In this document: piece by piece, positions 1-8,164 of the stretch | Layout: each line of letters starts with the position of its first letter | Numbering within the stretch: position 1 is the first letter of the stretch | DNA from: SFHK01 sp964554795 | GTDB taxonomy: Bacteria > Bacillota > Clostridia > Christensenellales > Aristaeellaceae | NCBI GenBank assembly: GCA_964554795.1 | Contig: CAZKQB010000001.1 | Span: 62,001-126,000 of the forward strand | DNA length: 64,000 nt | Reading direction: 5' to 3' | Notes under the pieces: generated by a model | The model's input: only the letters and a program-made list of their open reading frames with translations | The model's database searches: none | What the model was told of the DNA's origin: nothing | Made by a program: the position numbers and the translations under genes

Positions 1-827
1 GCTTCGCCGGGTGTAGAAAAGCAGCCGTCCAGAAGCTCGCGCGCGTCGTTTCCTTCCTTGTCGGTGGAAATAAAGGCCGGAAGCGCCTGCATATACGTTC
101 CGGAAACGTTCCAGCGGGGCGCAATGGAGGCAAGGCCGTACTGCCACTCCGTCAGATTGACGGCAGCCGCGCCTGTTTCCAGCAGCGCGCCGGTCATGCC
201 GGACTGTGCGAGCGGATAGCTTACGTTCAGGTATGCCGCGGCCGGGCCGCCGGTCGCCCACACGATATGGTTGGCGGCATATACCTCAAATGCATGGGTT
301 TCCGTGTTCAGGCACACAACGCCACTTGCGCGCCCGTCTTTCATGGCAATGGAAACGGCCAGACGATGGCTGAGGATGGGTATGCCCGCGGAGCGAACGC
401 TTTGATCGAGAGCTTCTGCCATCAGCTTGCTCGTGAGCGGGCCAGCGGATGTCGCGCGTCGACGCGGATCATGATCGGTTTTATAGCCGATGTATTCGCC
501 GTAGCGGTTTGTGGGAAACGGAACACCCAGCTCGCACAGGCGCAGAAAGCACGGCGCGGACAGCGCGGCTTCGCACAATGCGTGCGTGCCGTCCACGCAG
601 CCGCCGGAAAACAGAGTGCGTGCCATTTCGCCCACACTGTCGCCGTCAAAGCCCGAGAGTGTCAGCTTGTAGTAGGTCTGCTTGTCGCTACCTGCATTGC
701 GCGAGGTGCCGGCACGTTCGTCATCGGTGAGAAGAGCGAGGCTTTTCCGTCCCATGCGGCGCAACTCGTCCGCGCATTTGAGCGCAGCGCACCCCGTGCC
801 GATGATCACTGTATCATAGACGTTCAT
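1..827 (-). CDS. FAD-binding oxidoreductase (fumarate reductase/succinate dehydrogenase flavoprotein-like), 3' end outside window
   Basis: Reading the minus strand from ATG at 827 gives about 275 residues open to the window edge. The N-terminus (MNVYDTVIIGTGCAALKCAD) is a beta-alpha-beta FAD-binding fold with GTGCAA in place of the usual GxGxxG, followed by a segment containing SRNAGSDKQTYYK. A later stretch, IVWATGGPAAAY, is the typical flavoprotein ATGG motif. The start codon overlaps the stop of the upstream SDR gene (ATGA), so it is the third gene of a coupled operon. The family is FAD-dependent; substrate unknown. I infer that it exchanges electrons with the products of the two genes upstream. 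The C-terminal half is not in the window. Confidence 0.85.
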   Translation of the reverse strand, partial: MNVYDTVIIGTGCAALKCADELRRMGRKSLALLTDDERAGTSRNAGSDKQTYYKLTLSGFDGDSVGEMARTLFSGGCVDGTHALCEAALSAPCFLRLCELGVPFPTNRYGEYIGYKTDHDPRRRATSAGPLTSKLMAEALDQSVRSAGIPILSHRLAVSIAMKDGRASGVVCLNTETHAFEVYAANHIVWATGGPAAAYLNVSYPLAQSGMTGALLETGAAAVNLTEWQYGLASIAPRWNVSGTYMQALPAFISTDKEGNDARELLDGCFSTPGE

Positions 828-1594
828 ATCGACCTCACATCCATATAGCCGCCGTCCACGTGCAGCACCTGCCCGGTGGAGTAGGGCAGCTCGCCATTCA
901 CAAATACCATTACCGCGCGAGCCACGTCCTCGGGAAGTCCCCATCGATGAATGGGGAAATCAGCACCCGCGAGCAGACGGTCGTATTTTTCGGTGACCTT
1001 CGAGGTCATGTCGGTTCGGATAATGCCCGGCTGTACCTCGTAAACAAAGATGTCTTCGCCTGCAAGGCGGTCGGCATAGAGCTTCGTGAGCATAGAAATA
1101 CCCGCCTTGCTCACGCAGTATTCCGCGCGGTTGGGCGAGGAAACGGTGGATGAGAAGCTGGAGATATTCACGATTACGCCGCGGCGTCCATCCTGCGCGT
1201 CCTGCTGTGTCATTACTCGCGCGACGGCCTGCGTCATAAACATCGTGCCCATTAGATTGATACCGAGCACATATTCAAACGATTCCACTGTGGTTTCCAG
1301 AATGTCCAGGCGTACTTTTGGCGCAACGCCCGCATTGTTGACCAGCACGTCAATGCGTCCGAAGCGGGAGACAACCTCGCGAACGAAGGTCTCGCGGTCA
1401 TCTGACTCGGCGATGGAGCCCTGAAAATAAAAGATCTCTGCGCCATTTTCGCGCAATGAACGGAAGGCCTCTGCATAGCGCTCTTCCGGGCTTTGCCCGA
1501 TTAGGCAAGCGCGATAGCCTGCCTGTGTCAGATGCTCGACAATGGCAAGGCCGATGCCGCGGCCGCCGCCGGTTACGATTGCCGTTTTTTTCAT
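824..1594 (-). CDS. SDR family NAD(P)-dependent oxidoreductase (FabG-like)
   Basis: The 256-residue protein is a classical short-chain dehydrogenase. It has the cofactor motif TGGGRGIG at residues 8-15, NNAG at 86-89, catalytic serine in NISSFSS near 145, and Tyr159/Lys163 in YCVSK. It ends with the usual GQVLHVDGGY tail. It would interconvert a hydroxyl and a keto group with NAD(P)H; the substrate cannot be read from the sequence. It starts one base after the stop of the upstream flavin oxidoreductase and overlaps the downstream FAD protein by four bases. The operon context argues for a catabolic redox step rather than fatty-acid synthesis, although FabG-type activity cannot be excluded. Confidence 0.9.
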   Translation of the reverse strand: MKKTAIVTGGGRGIGLAIVEHLTQAGYRACLIGQSPEERYAEAFRSLRENGAEIFYFQGSIAESDDRETFVREVVSRFGRIDVLVNNAGVAPKVRLDILETTVESFEYVLGINLMGTMFMTQAVARVMTQQDAQDGRRGVIVNISSFSSTVSSPNRAEYCVSKAGISMLTKLYADRLAGEDIFVYEVQPGIIRTDMTSKVTEKYDRLLAGADFPIHRWGLPEDVARAVMVFVNGELPYSTGQVLHVDGGYMDVRSI

Positions 1595-1595
1595 A

Positions 1596-2903
1596 TCACT
1601 TCACCGCCTGATAGCATTCGCGATCGCGTACCACGCAGCCGGAGGGAATGCCCGCGCGCAGAAGGGCAGCGCATTGACCGCAGGTGATGCAAACGCGTTT
1701 GGGGTCGAGCGCGCTCGTTTCGCGCAGGTCGCGCGGGAAGTCAGGATAGGCAAAGGCCATGCGGCCGAAGCCTACCATTTGCGCGTGTCCGCCCTTCAGC
1801 ATACCTGCAGCAAGCTGGGGCGAGTACTGGCGCAGATAGGTATATGCGCTGCCGAGAATGGGCAGGTCGGGATGTGCCTTTTGAATGGTGGATACGCAAT
1901 GCATCATGCGCGACTCGCCCTCCAGCGGGTGCTCCGCCGGCACGTAGTTGCCGCGGTCGTATGGGCGATTGACGTGCGGGTTTTTGTAGGGGTTGCCAAT
2001 GGTGATATTGAGGAGCGGAATGCGGAATTCCGTCTTCAAAATGCCTGCAAGCCTTACGACCTCGTTCAGCTCTGGCGTAAGACCGCTTTCCGCCGTCACG
2101 CCGAAGCCCCAAGGATAGGGGAAGCCATCGTATGCGTTCATACGGCTGGTGAGGAAGAACTCCGGCTTTGTTACAGCAGCCGAGGCAGCGCGATAAGCGT
2201 TCAGCAGGAAACGAGTGCGGTTTTCAAAGCTGCCGCCATACATACCCGGACGGGTGTAGGCGGAAAGCAGCTCGCAGGCAAGGTAGCGGTGGCAGCACTT
2301 GATGTCCATGCCATCAAAGCCGGCCTTCTGCGCAAGCCGCGCCATGTCGGAGAAGCGTTCCTCGTAGGCCTTCAGCTGATCATCCGTGAGGATGCGGGAG
2401 GAATCAATGGGCGTATCCTCGAGCACGGGATTGTTGTAAGCGATCAGTGGAGCGGGAACGCCCGTGGGCTTGGAGTAACGGCCGGAATTCGTCGCCTGCA
2501 TGAGAATTATGGGCGTATATCCGTTTTCCTTCAGGCAGACCTCGCGCATTTCATCCAGCAGGCGGGCGAAGTCGTCCACATTCTCATCGGTGATCATCAG
2601 CTGATGCGCGCTGGCGCGCACCTCCGGCGCGGAGGCGACGGCCTCAAACCAGATCAGCCCCGCACCGCCGTGGGCAAAGCGCAAATAGCGCCGCCGCGTA
2701 AGCGGGCCGGGACGACCGTCTGCCGTGCCGTCGGTGCCCTCCATAGGCTGAAGCGCAATGCGATTTGGAGATGTAGCGCACCCAAGGGCAAGGGGTGTAA
2801 ACAGGACGGAGAGATCGCCGCTGTGCGGCAGAAATCCACCGAAGGAAGCGACGACGCGGTCAATTTCTTCCCATGAGGAATAATGGAAGGTTTCATGAAG
2901 CAT
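1596..2903 (-). CDS. NADH:flavin oxidoreductase / old yellow enzyme family protein with C-terminal Cys cluster
   Basis: The 435-residue protein is an OYE-type FMN TIM barrel (LFTPLALGCATSPNRIALQP; FDGMDIKCCHRYLACELLS, the family position normally HxAHGYL). Near the C-terminus Cys405, Cys408, Cys411 and Cys423 form a CxxCxxC(x11)C cluster, resembling the 4Fe-4S site of 2,4-dienoyl-CoA reductase/BaiCD enzymes. Those relatives continue for about 250 residues with FAD and NAD domains; this protein stops just after the cluster. I place the start at 2903 because GGAGG lies eight bases upstream; an open frame continues to 3212 but that extension crosses the promoter. It is the first gene of the operon with the SDR and FAD protein. 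Confidence 0.87.
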   Translation of the reverse strand: MLHETFHYSSWEEIDRVVASFGGFLPHSGDLSVLFTPLALGCATSPNRIALQPMEGTDGTADGRPGPLTRRRYLRFAHGGAGLIWFEAVASAPEVRASAHQLMITDENVDDFARLLDEMREVCLKENGYTPIILMQATNSGRYSKPTGVPAPLIAYNNPVLEDTPIDSSRILTDDQLKAYEERFSDMARLAQKAGFDGMDIKCCHRYLACELLSAYTRPGMYGGSFENRTRFLLNAYRAASAAVTKPEFFLTSRMNAYDGFPYPWGFGVTAESGLTPELNEVVRLAGILKTEFRIPLLNITIGNPYKNPHVNRPYDRGNYVPAEHPLEGESRMMHCVSTIQKAHPDLPILGSAYTYLRQYSPQLAAGMLKGGHAQMVGFGRMAFAYPDFPRDLRETSALDPKRVCITCGQCAALLRAGIPSGCVVRDRECYQAVK

Positions 2904-2934
2904 GAGCAGAGCCTCCGATTCAAGTACTGAAAAT

Positions 2935-2963
2935 AGTATAGCATTTTTTTCAGGCGGCTTCAA
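2935..2963 (-). promoter_or_regulatory. sigma-A-type promoter of the OYE-SDR-FAD operon
   Basis: On the minus strand TTGAAG (2963-2958) and TATACT (2940-2935) are separated by 17 bases. This is back to back with the MFS promoter. Confidence 0.6.
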
Positions 2964-2984
2964 GCGAAACAGCAAATTTCGTGC

Positions 2985-3013
2985 TTGCACAAGCCGATAA
3001 AAACGGGTATAAT
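2985..3013 (+). promoter_or_regulatory. sigma-A-type promoter of the MFS transporter gene
   Basis: TTGCAC (2985-2990) and TATAAT (3008-3013) have a 17-base spacer. A short inverted repeat, CGAAA/TTTCG at 2965-2969 and 2977-2981, lies between the two divergent -35 elements and could be an operator for both transcripts. Confidence 0.65.
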
Positions 3014-3047
3014 CTACAGACATATTGTACAAAGGCGGGATTGATGG

Positions 3048-4274
3048 ATGGATGCGGAAAACGGACACTTTACCGGCCGACAGCTTCGAGTGATTGCGGC
3101 ATGCTTTCTGGCATATTTCTGCGCGTATATCGGAAGGTTGAATATGTCGGCGACGCTGGGGCATGTGATTGAGGCCATGAGGGTGGACGAAGCGCTTGGC
3201 GGCACGCTTCAAACGGTGTTTGCTATTGTGTATGCTGGGGGACAGTTTGTATTCGGTGCGATGGTTGACCGCGTGCGTCCGCGCATTTTACTCTCGGTCG
3301 GTCTGATCGGCTCGGCGATATGCAATTTGGCGTTCTCTTTTTCTGGAGCATTCGGTCTGATGATTGCGGTGTGGGCGCTGAACGGGTTGTTCCAGTCCAT
3401 GCTGTGGACGCCCATCGTGAGAACGCTTGCCGAAAGCTTTGAGGGCAAAAAGCGTATGAAGGCATCGTTCGTCATGTCCTTTACGTTGGCTTGCGGGCAT
3501 ATTGCCGCGTGGGGGCTTGCCAGTCTGCTGTCCATGTATGTCGGCTGGCGCAACGCCTATCGGATTCCTGCTGCGATTCTCTTTTTGGCCTGCGTCGGCA
3601 CAAACCTGATTCTTCCCGGAGATGCCGGAAATGCAGTCAGGGCGGCCCGAACGGATTCGGAGGCGAACGCCGATGGCAAGCTGCCGATTGGTGGAATGCT
3701 TAAGACGGGGCTTGCGTTCCTTTTTGTTGGCTGCATTGCAAACGGGTTCATCCGAGACGGTGTGATCACGTGGGCGCCAACGATCATTGGCGGCGAGGAA
3801 AGCTTGTTTTCGCTGATTATTCCCGTGATCAACATGGTCGGGATACTTGGCGGTGCGACGGCGGTGCGACGGTTTAAGGGCGGAACGCGCGTGCTTTTCG
3901 GCTGCATGATGGCGGCGTGTCTGCTTCCGGCGCTGATACTGATGGTTTGCGGTTCGTCAGTGCTGCTTACGGCGACATTCCTCGGCGTTATGAGCGCCAT
4001 CCTGTACGGCTCGAACACGCTGATCACGACCATTATTCCCATGGAATATACCGACTGCGGGCGCGTGGGCCTGGTGGCCGGGCTTGTGGATGCGCTGATC
4101 TATGTGGGAAGCGCGCTTGCAGGGACGATGACCGGTTGGCTGCATGAAACGACCGGCGCGTGGACGAGCGTGTATCTGATCTGGGCATGCGTTGCGGTGG
4201 TCGGCGCGGTTTGCTCGATTCTGTCCGCTCGCGGCGCGAGGAGGCTTTTAAAGCAAGACGGTGTATGCGAGTGA
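3048..4274 (+). CDS. MFS transporter
   Basis: The 408-residue polytopic membrane protein has about twelve hydrophobic segments and the family's cytoplasmic loop 2-3 signature in GAMVDRVRPRILL. The best resemblance is to the organophosphate/sugar-acid branch (GlpT/UhpT-like), but this is not certain. AAGGCGGG precedes ATG codons at 3044, 3048 and 3052; the one at 3048 opens this frame. Transcribed divergently from the OYE-SDR-FAD operon across a 144-base intergenic region, it probably imports or exports the compound that operon handles. Confidence 0.87.
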   Translation: MDAENGHFTGRQLRVIAACFLAYFCAYIGRLNMSATLGHVIEAMRVDEALGGTLQTVFAIVYAGGQFVFGAMVDRVRPRILLSVGLIGSAICNLAFSFSGAFGLMIAVWALNGLFQSMLWTPIVRTLAESFEGKKRMKASFVMSFTLACGHIAAWGLASLLSMYVGWRNAYRIPAAILFLACVGTNLILPGDAGNAVRAARTDSEANADGKLPIGGMLKTGLAFLFVGCIANGFIRDGVITWAPTIIGGEESLFSLIIPVINMVGILGGATAVRRFKGGTRVLFGCMMAACLLPALILMVCGSSVLLTATFLGVMSAILYGSNTLITTIIPMEYTDCGRVGLVAGLVDALIYVGSALAGTMTGWLHETTGAWTSVYLIWACVAVVGAVCSILSARGARRLLKQDGVCE

Positions 4275-4390
4275 TGTCGCCAGCGGGCAACCGCAAATAC
4301 TGGTTCTGCGGTTTGTCCATAATCGGAAATCTCACTACGTCATTATGAAGGTTTTGCCAGAGATACCGCCGATATGTGCGGCGGCACACA

Positions 4391-4431
4391 TAAAAAGATG
4401 CGTCCCATGCGGTTGGTTCCGCGCGGGACGC
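4391..4431 (-). terminator. Intrinsic terminator of deoD
   Basis: GCGTCCC (4400-4406) pairs with GGGACGC (4425-4431), with a further internal GCGG/CCGC pairing. On the minus strand the stem is followed by TCTTTTTA. It may also slow transcripts from the MFS gene on the opposite strand. Confidence 0.7.
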
Positions 4432-4447
4432 AATTCGTTTTGCGGGC

Positions 4448-5155
4448 TTATGCGATGGAAAGAGCGATCTTCATCATGTTGGTGAAGGTATTCTGGCGTT
4501 CCTCGGCGGTAAGACCCTCGCCGGTGAACGGGTTATCAGAAATGGTCAGAAGCGCGAGCGCCTTCTTGCCTGCGCGCGCGGCGTTCAGATAGAGGCCGGC
4601 AGCTTCCATTTCCACGGCGAGCACGTTCAGCTTCTGAAGCTTTCCAAGGGGGGCAGATTCGTCGTAGAAGCAGTCGGAGGAATAGATTGCGCCGGGAACG
4701 ATGCGCTGGCCGATGGCATCTCCCGCCTCCATAGCGCTTTTCAGCAGGCCAAAATCACAGCAGGGCGCGACGCAGCCGTCAAAGCCGAACTGCTTTCCGA
4801 AGCCGGAATTCGTGTAGGCGCTCATGCCTGCCACGATGTCGCGTACCTTTAGCGACTGGGAAATCATGCCGGCGGAACCGATGCGGATGATGGCCTCTAC
4901 TCCGTAGAAGTTGTACAGCTCATAGGAGTAGATACCGATGGCGGGAATACCCATGCCGGAGGCCATTACGCTTACGCGTTTCCCCTGCCATGTACCGGTG
5001 TAGCCCTGAACGCCGCGAACGTTGTTCACGAGCACGGGATTTTCAAGAAAATTCTCCGCGATAAACTTTGCGCGTAGCGGGTCGCCGGGCATAAGAACCG
5101 TTTTGGCAAAATCGCCTTCCTTGGCGGTGATGTGCGGAGTGGGAATGTTGGACAT
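4448..5155 (-). CDS. deoD: DeoD-type purine-nucleoside phosphorylase
   Basis: The 235-residue protein matches the normal length of hexameric bacterial PNP. MPGDPLRAKFIAE contains the phosphate-binding GDPxRA motif, and the C-terminal part has LAVEMEAAGLY and LLTISDNPFTGE with the catalytic Asp. It phosphorolyses purine (deoxy)nucleosides to base and (deoxy)ribose-1-phosphate in cytoplasmic salvage. The start at 5155 follows AGAGGTG at good spacing; an upstream ATG at 5176 adds an unlikely extension. It is monocistronic with its own promoter and terminator. Confidence 0.95.
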   Translation of the reverse strand: MSNIPTPHITAKEGDFAKTVLMPGDPLRAKFIAENFLENPVLVNNVRGVQGYTGTWQGKRVSVMASGMGIPAIGIYSYELYNFYGVEAIIRIGSAGMISQSLKVRDIVAGMSAYTNSGFGKQFGFDGCVAPCCDFGLLKSAMEAGDAIGQRIVPGAIYSSDCFYDESAPLGKLQKLNVLAVEMEAAGLYLNAARAGKKALALLTISDNPFTGEGLTAEERQNTFTNMMKIALSIA

Positions 5156-5187
5156 GCAAACACCTCTTTCTCTCAATGACTGTTTCT

Positions 5188-5216
5188 ATCATAGCGCACA
5201 AATGGGACAAGCGCAA
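5188..5216 (-). promoter_or_regulatory. sigma-A-type promoter of deoD
   Basis: On the minus strand TTGCGC (5216-5211) and TATGAT (5193-5188) are separated by 17 bases. Confidence 0.6.
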
Positions 5217-5277
5217 GCCCTTTCGGGAAAAGATTCTCGGCGCAAGAAAAAAACGGTGTACGAACAGACATGGTTTG

Positions 5278-5286
5278 TGTTATAAT
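5278..5286 (+). promoter_or_regulatory. Extended -10 promoter of the AAA ATPase/CBS operon
   Basis: TGTTATAAT fits TGnTATAAT exactly. No good -35 is visible at the expected distance, as is usual for extended -10 promoters. Confidence 0.5.
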
Positions 5287-5320
5287 CGAAGAGTAGAAAA
5301 CAAAGTGTCGGAGGCGGAAC

Positions 5321-6601
5321 ATGGACGAGAAGGATCGTACGATCGAGAGACAAATGGAAAAAATCCGCGAGATGACGCAGCGCAATCTTCGCCGCATGGC
5401 GGATGACGTATGGGGCGCGGTCGGCCCGCTGAAGGAAGAAACGGAGAAAACGGAGAAGTCTGTCGCGCCGGATATGCGCGACGAGGTGCTGGAAAAGCAG
5501 CTGGAGGTTATTCGCAAGCTGCGCGAAAACGGTGCACAAACGTTTTCCGACAGCCTGTGGGATGAACCCATACCTGTCGGGAAAGCGGAGGGGTTTGCTG
5601 CGCCGACGGAGAGTGCGAGGCCTGCGGAAACGCATGCAGAGTCGGGGGCGGAGGAACCGGCGGAGAAGCTGGAGGATCTGCTGAGTGAGCTGCACGGCTA
5701 TATCGGCCTTGAAAGCGTGAAGACCGAGGTAGAGAGCCTCGTCAACATGGTAAAGGTGCATAAGCTGCGCCGCGAGCATGGACTTCCTACGGTGGATATG
5801 TCGCTGCATATGGTATTTTCCGGAAATCCCGGAACAGGAAAGACGATGATTGCCCGCCTGATGGCGCGAATTTATCGGAGTCTGGGCATCCTGTCAAAGG
5901 GACAGCTGGTCGAGGTTGACCGTGCCGGGCTTGTGGCAGGCTATGTGGGGCAGACTGCGCCTAAGACTCGAGAGGTTATTGAAAAGGCGCTGGGCGGCGT
6001 GTTGTTTATTGACGAGGCCTACGCGCTGACCTACCATAAGGAAGGAAATGACTTCGGGCAGGAGGCCGTGGATACGCTTCTGAAATCGATGGAGGATCAT
6101 CGGGAGGATCTGGTGGTCATTGTGGCCGGGTATGACGGACTGATGGATGAGTTTATTTCCTCCAACCCCGGACTGGAGTCCCGCTTTAATCGATTCCTGC
6201 ATTTCGACGATTACACGATGGACGAAATGCTGGGGATCTTCGATATGCGCGTGAAAAAGGGCGGCTATGAACTGGCCGACGGCGCGCGCGAGGAGGTACG
6301 CGCGTTTATCGAAAAGCAGAATGTTGACCCGATTACATTCGGAAACGCGCGCGGCGTGAGAAATCTGTTTGAGCAGGTGCTGGTGGCGCAGGCAAATCGG
6401 CTGGCTTCGGAAACCGAAATCAGCCGCGAGATTCTGACGCAGATTACGCCGGAGGACGTGAGAAAGGCCGCGGAGAGCGCCCGTCCGCGCACAAAGAAGG
6501 ACGACGCGCGCGACGAGCTGAAGGTGCTTCTTGCGCAGATAAAAAAGGCAAATGCGGAGGAAAGCCATGGCGAATGCGGAGAAATTCATCAGCCTGTATA
6601 A
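5321..6601 (+). CDS. AAA+ ATPase of the CbxX/CfxQ (SpoVK-like) family
   Basis: The 426-residue protein has a charged, helical N-terminal region of about 115 residues, then a single AAA+ module. Walker A is GNPGTGKT (168-175), Walker B LFIDEAYAL (from 228), with a pore-type GYVGQTA loop near 207-213 and an arginine-finger region SRFNRFLHF. The family includes sporulation SpoVK and rubisco activase CbbX; these act as hexameric remodelling ATPases. The C-terminus ends with a charged extension. GGAGG precedes the start. The last 35 bases overlap the next gene, so the two products are likely made together. Its client is unknown; SpoVK identity is plausible but not proven by context. Confidence 0.88.
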   Translation: MDEKDRTIERQMEKIREMTQRNLRRMADDVWGAVGPLKEETEKTEKSVAPDMRDEVLEKQLEVIRKLRENGAQTFSDSLWDEPIPVGKAEGFAAPTESARPAETHAESGAEEPAEKLEDLLSELHGYIGLESVKTEVESLVNMVKVHKLRREHGLPTVDMSLHMVFSGNPGTGKTMIARLMARIYRSLGILSKGQLVEVDRAGLVAGYVGQTAPKTREVIEKALGGVLFIDEAYALTYHKEGNDFGQEAVDTLLKSMEDHREDLVVIVAGYDGLMDEFISSNPGLESRFNRFLHFDDYTMDEMLGIFDMRVKKGGYELADGAREEVRAFIEKQNVDPITFGNARGVRNLFEQVLVAQANRLASETEISREILTQITPEDVRKAAESARPRTKKDDARDELKVLLAQIKKANAEESHGECGEIHQPV

Positions 6602-7271
6602 GGTTCTTGAGGACATTCTGGAAGAAAAATGCCGTGAAGAGGGGCGGAGCACGGTCAGCGCCGTGTATCAGTACATTTCGGCGGCGGGGAACCCACGCTT
6701 TCGCGATAAGCTGGATCTGTGCAGGCAGGTGCGAAATCTGATTACGCATTCGGCCGACATCGGCGGGCATCCGCCGGTCGATCCGTCGGACGAGCTGTTG
6801 GGTACGCTTGAGGAAATCGTAGCGTATTTTCAGAAGCCGCCGCTGGCGCTGAATCGAGCGACGACAATTGACCGCCTGATGGTGGCTACGCCGCGCGATC
6901 GTGTGGTCTGGCTCATGCAGCGCATGGCGCGAAACGGCTATTCGCATGTTCCCGTTATGGAAAACGATCGCATGACGGGCGTGTTCAGTGCGTCGACGCC
7001 ATTTGCGATGGCAATGGATGAAAGCCGACTGGCCGTTGACGACCAGACGCGGCTGGACGAGGTGAGGGAGGCGCTCCGTCCCGAAAGCCACCGGATGGAG
7101 CAGTTTAGCTTCATTGACCCGCAGACCACCTGTGATGAGGCACGCCAGCTCTTTGTTCGCACGTCGCCACGCGAGCGCCGCATGGCTGCACTGTTTGTTA
7201 CCGAAAACGGGCAGCCGAACGGCAAGCTGCTTGGAATGCTCACACCGTGGGATTTGATGGAGGAAGGCTGA
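6567..7271 (+). CDS. CBS domain pair protein with a HEPN-like N-terminal domain
   Basis: The 234-residue protein has an all-helical N-terminal part (about 1-90) and two CBS repeats (about 92-155 and 165-234; for example YSHVPVMENDRMTGVFS and AALFVTENGQPNGKLLGMLT). RNLITH at residues 56-61 fits the HEPN signature R-N-x3-H, which in HEPN ribonucleases is the catalytic site. CBS pairs bind adenine nucleotides, so a nucleotide-controlled RNase or RNA-binding switch is conceivable; this is inference from one motif. The start at 6567 follows GGAGG and lies inside the preceding AAA ATPase gene. Its 3' end converges with and overlaps the DUF3810 gene by 32 bases. Confidence 0.8.
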   Translation: MANAEKFISLYKVLEDILEEKCREEGRSTVSAVYQYISAAGNPRFRDKLDLCRQVRNLITHSADIGGHPPVDPSDELLGTLEEIVAYFQKPPLALNRATTIDRLMVATPRDRVVWLMQRMARNGYSHVPVMENDRMTGVFSASTPFAMAMDESRLAVDDQTRLDEVREALRPESHRMEQFSFIDPQTTCDEARQLFVRTSPRERRMAALFVTENGQPNGKLLGMLTPWDLMEEG

Positions 7272-8040
7272 AGGTTTGGACTCCCGACAAGAGTCCATAG
7301 ATAAGGTCTTCGTATCGGCCCGGCACACGGAAGGAAAAATCGCCTGTGGCGCGGGGATGCCTGGGCTCTACGCCGGAAAGAAATTGGCTGGCAAGCTCCG
7401 GAAGATGCTTCCGCAGAGTCTGCGCGGTGGTTGGATCGAGCATCGAAAATGCAATCTGCATGGCGTACAGTCGCGCAGAATTTCGAAAGGCGGCGGAATC
7501 TGCGGACATACACAGCGCAAATGCCTGAAGATTTGCCTGCCCCTCGTTGGCGAGGCCGTTTGCGTGCGCCAGCTCATGGCAGGCGACAAACGGTAGAAAC
7601 CACTCCGGCTCTGCCTCGCTCAGAAGCGCTTCGCCCGTCAGCGGCGAATAGAACCCGGCAATGCGCAGTGCGCGCATGAGCTCCGAAAAGCGCGAGTATT
7701 TCAGGCGAACGCCTCCACCCGAAAGCGTTTGCGCCGTCGCAAGGATTTCTCCATGTGCGAGCGCTTCTGTCGGTTCCAGTGCCAGCGCAAGTGATTCGAT
7801 CAATTTAGAGAGAGATTCATCCGTTGCGGCTCGGGAAACGGAATAGGGCTCGTTTGCGTAGAGCGGCAGCCAGAGAAGGGCCAGCGAAAGCGATAGGGCG
7901 AGAAGCGGCTTCCAAAGCTGTCTTGGTCGCGCAAGCATCAGCCCCGTCAGAAGTGCGGCCGTCAGGCCGGTGATGGGAAAGGAAACCTTCGCAGCCATGC
8001 GTCCGATCGCTGCGAGCAGAACAGTAAGGCTTTCGTACAT
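7240..8040 (-). CDS. DUF3810 family membrane protein with HExxH motif
   Basis: The 266-residue protein starts with two hydrophobic segments (about 10-36 and 43-60), then an extracytoplasmic-looking domain with ACHELAHANGLANEGQAN. This is an HExxH zinc motif followed by a downstream Glu, as in DUF3810 (putative membrane metallopeptidases). The start at 8040 has GGAGGAA upstream. It is transcribed toward the CBS gene. Function is not established for the family. Confidence 0.8.
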   Translation of the reverse strand: MYESLTVLLAAIGRMAAKVSFPITGLTAALLTGLMLARPRQLWKPLLALSLSLALLWLPLYANEPYSVSRAATDESLSKLIESLALALEPTEALAHGEILATAQTLSGGGVRLKYSRFSELMRALRIAGFYSPLTGEALLSEAEPEWFLPFVACHELAHANGLANEGQANLQAFALCMSADSAAFRNSARLYAMQIAFSMLDPTTAQTLRKHLPELASQFLSGVEPRHPRATGDFSFRVPGRYEDLIYGLLSGVQTFSLPPSNPTV

Positions 8041-8063
8041 CGCTGATTCCTCCGTGTGCGTCG

Positions 8064-8092
8064 ATTATCGCATATATGGCGTGCGAATTCAA
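8064..8092 (-). promoter_or_regulatory. sigma-A-type promoter of the DUF3810 gene
   Basis: On the minus strand TTGAAT (8092-8087) and GATAAT (8069-8064) have a 17-base spacer. Confidence 0.5.
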
Positions 8093-8102
8093 ATGGAATT
8101 CA

Positions 8103-8130
8103 TGGAAAAATTACTTTTGCTGGTTATAAT
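8103..8130 (+). promoter_or_regulatory. Promoter of pgi
   Basis: TATAAT at 8125-8130 is clear. The best -35 is TGGAAA at 8103-8108 with a 16-base spacer, which is weak. Confidence 0.45.
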
Positions 8131-8164
8131 ATCGTCGGAAGATTACCAAAGGAGCGATTGATTT

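Noticed and set aside
1542..2876. 444-codon plus-strand frame opposite the OYE gene
   Set aside because: Antisense shadow with no recognisable domain.
8085..8101. GAATTC-n5-GAATTC repeat upstream of pgi
   Set aside because: A chance duplicate of a palindromic hexamer; no relation to promoter elements is apparent.
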